A stretch of 19,056 bases of DNA, from contig JBOHTO010000045.1 of NCBI GenBank assembly GCA_050733695.1, positions 1 to 19,056 of the forward strand, given 5' to 3'. The position numbers and the translations under genes are program-made. Under the pieces are notes generated by a model, which was given only the letters and a program-made list of their open reading frames with translations, searched no databases and was not told where the DNA came from. The first letter of the stretch is position 1. Each line of letters opens with the position of its first letter. The stretch comes from JBOHTO01 sp050733695 (GTDB lineage Bacteria; Gemmatimonadota; Gemmatimonadetes; Gemmatimonadales; Gemmatimonadaceae). Below, piece by piece: positions 15,304-19,056 of this stretch.

Positions 15304-16518
15304 GTGAGATATCCGCGAGCCATCCCCCCGGGCCCGATCGCGACGCTCCTCGTCGCGGCGATCGTCGCGCTGTCCACTCTGATCATGACTCCGGTGCGTG
15401 CTGTCGCAGCACAACAGGAATCGTGCAGGAAGGGAGGGGCACGGTGCGACTCGACCGCACGCGCAGACCGCGCGGCCGAATTGCAGCGCGAACTGGACGG
15501 GATTCGCGCCGAGATCGAGAAGGTGCGGCGAGGCCTGTCGAGGCGCGGGCGGCTGGACCCGCAGACCGCCCGTGCACTGAGGGCTGCAGAGGCGGAACTC
15601 TCACAGGCGCACATGGGGCGACTGGAATTGCTTCGCGCCATTGAACGTGGGCGAGAGGAGGCATCGCGGGTGCGCGTGACCGTGCCAGCGGGCGCGGTGG
15701 ACATGGCGGCGCAGATGGCTGCCATGGCGCGCCTGACAGAGCAGACACCCGATGGATGGCTCGGTATCGTGATTTCGAGCGACGCCGAGTACCGGCTTGG
15801 CGACGACGGAAACGTGGTGATGTTCTCTCGTGACTATCCTGTGGTGGAAGCGATCGAGCCGGGATCGCCGGCTGACCGTGCCGGTGTGCTTGCCGGCGAC
15901 GTGATACTGGCGTATGCCGGGCGCGACGTCCGCGGAGTCGAGATCCCTATCGGACGGCTGTTGCAGCCCGGAAAGAAGCTTCCGATCCGCATTCGAAGGG
16001 CGGCCGGTCCGACGGAGATCGTTGTTACGGTGGGTGAGAGGCCGGCCGGGTACCCGGTTGTGGTGCAGCATCCCGACAGGTGGGTTGGACCAGTGGCACC
16101 ACGCTCACCCCGTGTCAGCGTGATGACTCCGAGCGGCGCTCCTGTGCCCGCTGTTCGGCCCACGCCCGAGGCAGCCGGGATCAGGCCCGCACCTCTCCCT
16201 CCCGAACCGCCTGCAGTCGCCTTGATCATCGGAACACCAGGCACGGCCGCGATCGGCGGGGCCGAGGTGACGGACATGGGCGCCGATTTGCGCGATGTGC
16301 TCGGCGTCGATAACGGCGTGCTCGTGCTCACGGTGGGGCGCGGGACACCAGCGTCGCGCGCGGGGCTCCGCGGCGGAGATGTGATCGTCGAGGCCGCGGG
16401 AGAGCGAATCGACTCGCCGGCCGAGCTGCTGCGAATCGCGCGGCGGTCGTCCGACCGGAGCATCGGGATCGAGATCGTCCGAAAGGGAGACAGGCGGGTG
16501 ATCACGTTCCGCTGGTGA
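15304..16518 (+). CDS. Exported coiled-coil double-PDZ protein
   Basis: Predicted 404-residue protein. A signal sequence (about 11-37, AVAAQ cleavage region) leads into a charged helical segment likely to form coiled coil (about 51-121). PDZ1 follows (about 151-245, with GWLGIVI and SPADRAGVLAGDVIL), then a Pro-rich linker (about 256-303), then PDZ2 (about 306-404, with TPASRAGLRGGDVIVEAAGERI). No trypsin-like, S41 or M50 protease motif is present, so it is not itself DegS, CtpA or RseP. It starts with GTG 11 bp after the anti-sigma stop and ends in a GC-rich tract. Genomic position suggests a periplasmic adaptor or stress sensor regulating the sigma/anti-sigma pair, which is inference. Two cysteines (C41, C48) near the mature N-terminus could form a disulfide. 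Confidence 0.85.
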   Translation: MRYPRAIPPGPIATLLVAAIVALSTLIMTPVRAVAAQQESCRKGGARCDSTARADRAAELQRELDGIRAEIEKVRRGLSRRGRLDPQTARALRAAEAELSQAHMGRLELLRAIERGREEASRVRVTVPAGAVDMAAQMAAMARLTEQTPDGWLGIVISSDAEYRLGDDGNVVMFSRDYPVVEAIEPGSPADRAGVLAGDVILAYAGRDVRGVEIPIGRLLQPGKKLPIRIRRAAGPTEIVVTVGERPAGYPVVVQHPDRWVGPVAPRSPRVSVMTPSGAPVPAVRPTPEAAGIRPAPLPPEPPAVALIIGTPGTAAIGGAEVTDMGADLRDVLGVDNGVLVLTVGRGTPASRAGLRGGDVIVEAAGERIDSPAELLRIARRSSDRSIGIEIVRKGDRRVITFRW

Positions 16519-16528
16519 TGATTCGCCG

Positions 16529-16551
16529 CCCCCCGGGGGTGGGGGGGGGGG
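16529..16551. repeat. C6/G5/G11 homopolymer tract between convergent genes
   Basis: Six C, five G, a T and eleven G fill most of the 38-bp gap between the PDZ and flavoprotein genes. The C and G runs can fold into a GC-only hairpin and the G runs into a quadruplex, so it may act as a bidirectional transcription block. It is also prone to sequencing error. Confidence 0.7.
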
Positions 16552-16556
16552 TGCCG

Positions 16557-17489
16557 CTACGGCAGCGTGAATTCCTCGGACAGCAGTGATTTGTGCATTG
16601 CCAGCGCCGCGATCGCGCCGCCCGCTGCTGCGGCGATCGCGAGTTGCGGTCCCGGGATGATATCTCCGGCGGCGAAGACGTGTTCGACCGAAGTCCGGTA
16701 TGCGTCGTCGACCACTATGTGGCCATCGTCATCGCGATCGCAGCCGAGCTGCACACCGAGATCGTCGGCGGGGTACTGCGCAATGGCGAAGAAGAGACGG
16801 TCGCACTCGATACGGATACCGTCCTCCAGCTCGGCGGAGAGCCCGTCGCCTTCGCGCCTGATCTCGCGAATGGGAGTCGTCACGACGGGGAAGCCGAGTG
16901 CATCGAGTCTGCCCTGGAGTGCCGCGTCGAACCGCGCATCGTGGCCGTTCGTGCACACGATGATACTACGCGTCCACGTCGCGAGGGCGAGCGCCATCCC
17001 GATGGCCTTGCGCCCGCTGCCGATGACCATGATGGAGGAGTTCCGCGCTTCGAAGCCATCGCAATCGGGGCAGACGTGCGCGATCTCCCCGTAGCAGCGC
17101 TCGAGTCCCGGGATATCGGGCCAGACATCCTTGATGCCGATTGCGAGCAGCACGCGTCGCGCGGAATAGCACGAGCCCGACGCGATGGTCAGGTTGAACC
17201 GCTCATCGTTCTCGCGTCGCACGCTATCGACGCAGCCATCCACCAACTGGACGCCGTATTGGCGGCACTGATCCCGCCCGCGCTGGCGTAATTCCTCGGG
17301 GCGAAAGTCGGGCGTGCCCAGGAAGGCGTGGATGCCCCGAGTCTCCCAGTTTCGCGGGTCGCCGGAGTCGATCAGAAGTGTGGAGTGGAGGTACCGTCCG
17401 AGCCAGAGAGCCGAGGACAACCCGGCGGGTCCGCCGCCGACAATGGCCGCGTCGTACGTGATGCCCTCCGGTTCATCGCGTTCTTCCAG
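16557..17489 (-). CDS. Thioredoxin-reductase-like NAD(P)/FAD oxidoreductase
   Basis: Predicted 310-residue flavoprotein. The FAD loop YDAAIVGGGPAGLSSALWLG (12-31) lies upstream of the first canonical start (TTG 17420), which would cut it in half, so the gene must begin further up. In that stretch there is no in-frame ATG, GTG or TTG. CTG 17489 has GGAGG 5 nt upstream and gives a normal 12-residue lead-in; ATT just before it is an alternative. The redox pair is CPDC (C140, C143) followed by DGFE, as in the CPYCxGYE group rather than classical CATC TrxR. The NAD(P) loop is GSGRKA (157-162) and a terminal FAD block FAAGDI follows. It lies 64 bp after the metalloprotease gene. Its substrate is unknown. 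Confidence 0.87.
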   Translation of the reverse strand: MEERDEPEGITYDAAIVGGGPAGLSSALWLGRYLHSTLLIDSGDPRNWETRGIHAFLGTPDFRPEELRQRGRDQCRQYGVQLVDGCVDSVRRENDERFNLTIASGSCYSARRVLLAIGIKDVWPDIPGLERCYGEIAHVCPDCDGFEARNSSIMVIGSGRKAIGMALALATWTRSIIVCTNGHDARFDAALQGRLDALGFPVVTTPIREIRREGDGLSAELEDGIRIECDRLFFAIAQYPADDLGVQLGCDRDDDGHIVVDDAYRTSVEHVFAAGDIIPGPQLAIAAAAGGAIAALAMHKSLLSEEFTLP

Positions 17490-17553
17490 AATTGCCTCCG
17501 CTTGCGTTCGAGCGCAACCGAGGCAAGAAGGGTTCCCGATCGGGCTGTGCCTG

Positions 17554-18336
17554 TCAGCGAAGCGGGCCGGCGGGGAGCGAATAGAGAAGGTGCGCTGTAG
17601 CGCGGTCGGCGGGAGAAATCTCGCGCACGCGCACGCGGGCAGCCATGATGCTCGTGGTATCAGCGGTGTGGTCGAGCCCGATGAGGTGCCCGACCTCGTG
17701 CAGCGCGATTGCGCTCACCGCGGCGGTGTCGAGCGGTGTGCCATCGGTGTGGTGCAGTGCGAGTTTGACGCTTCCGTCGACGATCCACCAGTGGTCGTTC
17801 CGCGCCCAGTTAGTCTGCCCGCTGATGCGCTCACGGAACCGGTCGATCCATGTAACGCGGACGTCGGCCGCTGCCGAATCCACGACGAAGGTGAAGCGCA
17901 CGGGAATGCCGACTGCCGACCAGCTCCGGAAGGCGGTGCGGACGAGTGCGGGATACTGCGGGTTCCACGCTTCGTCCGGCGATTCCTGTTGCACCCATAC
18001 GCGGAGCGGATCGATGCGCCGGTCAGGCCAGCGCGCGAGGGACGAGTCGCGCGCGCGCAGGATCTCGGCGATGTATGTTCCCGCGCTGCCTATCCGGAGC
18101 AGGCGCCGGATCTCGGCGCGATCGGCGTCGCTGCGGGTCGGGGAGGGAGCGGTTGCGATAGCCGGCCCGCGAGCCACCTCGATCGCGCCGGCGTCGCTGG
18201 CGATGGTGTTGCCCGGTGGACCTTCGGCAGTGGCGGCCGGGGGCGCGCCCGGCGACGCGGCGCGGGTGGCCTCGATTCCGACGAACAGGGCAAAGCCAAC
18301 AATGAGTCCCAGGAGGACGCCTTCGAGTCGCTTCAT
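17554..18336 (-). CDS. Matrixin-like (M10) exported zinc metalloprotease
   Basis: Predicted 260-residue protein. The N-terminus MKRLEGVLLG plus hydrophobic core to about residue 26 is a signal peptide or anchor. A low-complexity linker (about 28-68) leads to a catalytic domain (about 105-258) with the metzincin zinc site HEVGHLIGLDH (H213, E214, H217, H223) and a Met-turn at SIMAA (M231). The RVWVQ...FRSWSAVGIPVRF segment resembles the matrixin N-terminal beta sheet. No cysteine-switch propeptide is seen. ATG 18336 is preceded by a purine-rich GGGAGG. It probably cleaves secreted or envelope proteins; the substrate is unknown. Confidence 0.88.
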   Translation of the reverse strand: MKRLEGVLLGLIVGFALFVGIEATRAASPGAPPAATAEGPPGNTIASDAGAIEVARGPAIATAPSPTRSDADRAEIRRLLRIGSAGTYIAEILRARDSSLARWPDRRIDPLRVWVQQESPDEAWNPQYPALVRTAFRSWSAVGIPVRFTFVVDSAAADVRVTWIDRFRERISGQTNWARNDHWWIVDGSVKLALHHTDGTPLDTAAVSAIALHEVGHLIGLDHTADTTSIMAARVRVREISPADRATAHLLYSLPAGPLR

Positions 18337-18420
18337 CGGATTCTGTCCTCCCCCTCCCCGGTGTCATCGCGCGGCGGTTACTTCTGCACAATGACGAATG
18401 CGAGCCCGGAGAGGGCACGT

Positions 18421-18477
18421 AACGGGGTCAGGTCTTGTTTTGACGCATCCGTCCACCGCAGTCAGGTGACGACGGAT
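18421..18477 (+). mobile_element. REP/RAYT-like palindromic remnant
   Basis: The string GGGGTCAGGTCTTG (18424-18437) followed by TTTTGAC matches, from memory, the end sequence commonly seen at REP-associated IS200-like (RAYT) elements. Just after it, an 11-bp stem (ATCCGTC plus CACC against GGTG, bulged AC, GACGGAT; 18447-18477) closes a 7-nt loop. This is the bulged imperfect hairpin typical of REP units. No transposase gene or second end is visible, so it is a solo unit or decayed end. Confidence 0.5.
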
Positions 18478-18539
18478 CAGAGCGGGCCCGAACATCGAGC
18501 GGCTTGTCGATTCGTGCGGCGTGTCGAAACCGAAGCCCC

Positions 18540-18575
18540 TCGTTCGACGTGATATTGTCGTTCGACGTGATATTG
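18540..18575 (+). repeat. Exact 18-bp tandem repeat upstream of the DoxX gene
   Basis: TCGTTCGACGTGATATTG occurs twice, head to tail and without mismatch, 73 bp before the DoxX start, in the 312-bp divergent gap (18337-18648). Otherwise that gap holds only the REP-like remnant and no gene. AT content here is higher than in the surroundings. The repeat is a candidate operator with two direct half-sites, or a recent slippage duplication. Confidence 0.85.
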
Positions 18576-18648
18576 AAGGGAGAGCTCGCCCCCGGTAGCG
18601 ATGATCCGGAGAACCGAGCTGCGAACCCGAAACCGGAAGGAGACACGG

Positions 18649-19056
18649 ATGTCGATCTTTGAACCCTCGCCGTCGCCCTGGACTGGCCGGATGCTGAGCA
18701 TCCTTCGCATCATCGCCGGCCTGATCTTCATGTCTGCTGGGACGATGAAGCTGTTCGGCTACCCGCCGAGCCCCGTCCCAATGCCTCCGTTCGAGTTGAT
18801 ATCGCAGTTGGGCGTGGCCGGTATGCTCGAGGTTTTCGGAGGCCTGGCGATCGTGCTCGGCGTGCTCACGCGGCCGGTCGCGTTCGTGCTGGCCGGGGAA
18901 ATGGCGGTCGCGTATTTCATCGGGCACGCGCCGTTATCGTTCTTTCCGACGGTCAACAACGGCATAGCGGCTGTCCTGTACTGCTTTCTCTTCCTGTACA
19001 TGGTGTTCGCCGGGGCGGGGACGTGGAGCGTCGACGCGCTGATCGCCCGCTCGAAG
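18649..19056 (+). CDS. DoxX family membrane protein (3' end outside the window)
   Basis: 136 codons are visible from ATG 18649 to the window edge, with no stop. GGAAGGAG lies 6 nt upstream of the ATG, a strong ribosome binding site. Four hydrophobic helices fit the DoxX fold: ILRIIAGLIFMSAGTMKLFG near the N-terminus, GMLEVFGGLAIVLGVLTRP, VAFVLAGEMAVAYFIGHAP and IAAVLYCFLFLYMVFAGAG, ending with a WSVDALI segment typical of the family C-terminus. The protein is therefore probably almost complete. DoxX relatives take part in quinone-linked or thiosulfate-related oxidoreduction, and most are uncharacterised. It is divergent from the matrixin gene. Confidence 0.92.
   Translation, partial: MSIFEPSPSPWTGRMLSILRIIAGLIFMSAGTMKLFGYPPSPVPMPPFELISQLGVAGMLEVFGGLAIVLGVLTRPVAFVLAGEMAVAYFIGHAPLSFFPTVNNGIAAVLYCFLFLYMVFAGAGTWSVDALIARSK

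Noticed and set aside
17314..18552. Plus-strand open frame of 412 codons
   Set aside because: Antisense to the matrixin and flavoprotein genes and runs through the intergenic repeats.
18540..18575. CRISPR-like array
   Set aside because: Only two adjacent copies with no spacers and no cas genes.

Overview
The window is high-GC, gene-dense bacterial chromosome. It encodes diderm-type lipoproteins, tail-anchored FHA proteins, a short-form ThiC under a TPP riboswitch, an ECF sigma/anti-sigma pair, and many GTG/TTG starts. The gene content and style (short ThiC, VDTL-repeat lipoprotein linker, TrxR-like CPDC oxidoreductase) fit a Gemmatimonadota-like soil or sediment bacterium, but that assignment is an inference from overall impression. 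No tRNA, rRNA, CRISPR array or intact insertion sequence was seen.

Layout. (1) 1-3227: two FHA genes converge and meet stop to stop (102-1031 + and 1032-1847 -). The minus-strand one sits 6 bp behind a MocA-type nucleotidyltransferase gene (1854-2531 -). A Uma2-family nuclease gene (2664-3227 -) lies further upstream. (2) 3406-6907: a TPP aptamer whose 3' end supplies the ribosome binding site of thiC. It is followed on the same strand by two tandem-duplicated M23 lipoprotein peptidase genes, a YhbY RNA-binding protein gene (the last three genes overlap at their stop/start codons) and a 7Fe ferredoxin gene. (3) 7059-10578, minus strand: a compact run of AI-2E-family permease, ACC-deaminase-like PLP enzyme, alpha/beta hydrolase and small PLDc_N membrane protein. 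(4) 10665-13748: RNase D on plus; a MIP18/DUF59 Fe-S assembly factor and a class-C beta-lactamase-like serine hydrolase on minus. (5) 13957-16518, plus strand: ECF sigma factor, a ZAS-type transmembrane anti-sigma factor (overlapping), and an exported coiled-coil double-PDZ protein 11 bp downstream. This looks like an envelope-stress module. (6) 16557-18336, minus strand: a matrixin-like metalloprotease followed by a TrxR-like flavoprotein that has no ATG/GTG/TTG start. (7) 18649 to the end, plus strand: a DoxX-family membrane protein, cut by the window edge.

Functional reading. Thiamin synthesis is controlled by translational occlusion. Envelope maintenance is a recurring theme: two M23 lipoproteins, the sigma/anti-sigma/PDZ module, the serine hydrolase and the exported matrixin. 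The items most worth a second look are the sigma/anti-sigma/PDZ cassette with its 15-bp duplication in the overlap, the twin tail-anchored FHA proteins, the apparent CTG start of the flavoprotein, and the intergenic region at 18337-18648, which holds a REP/RAYT-like remnant and an exact 18-bp tandem repeat.
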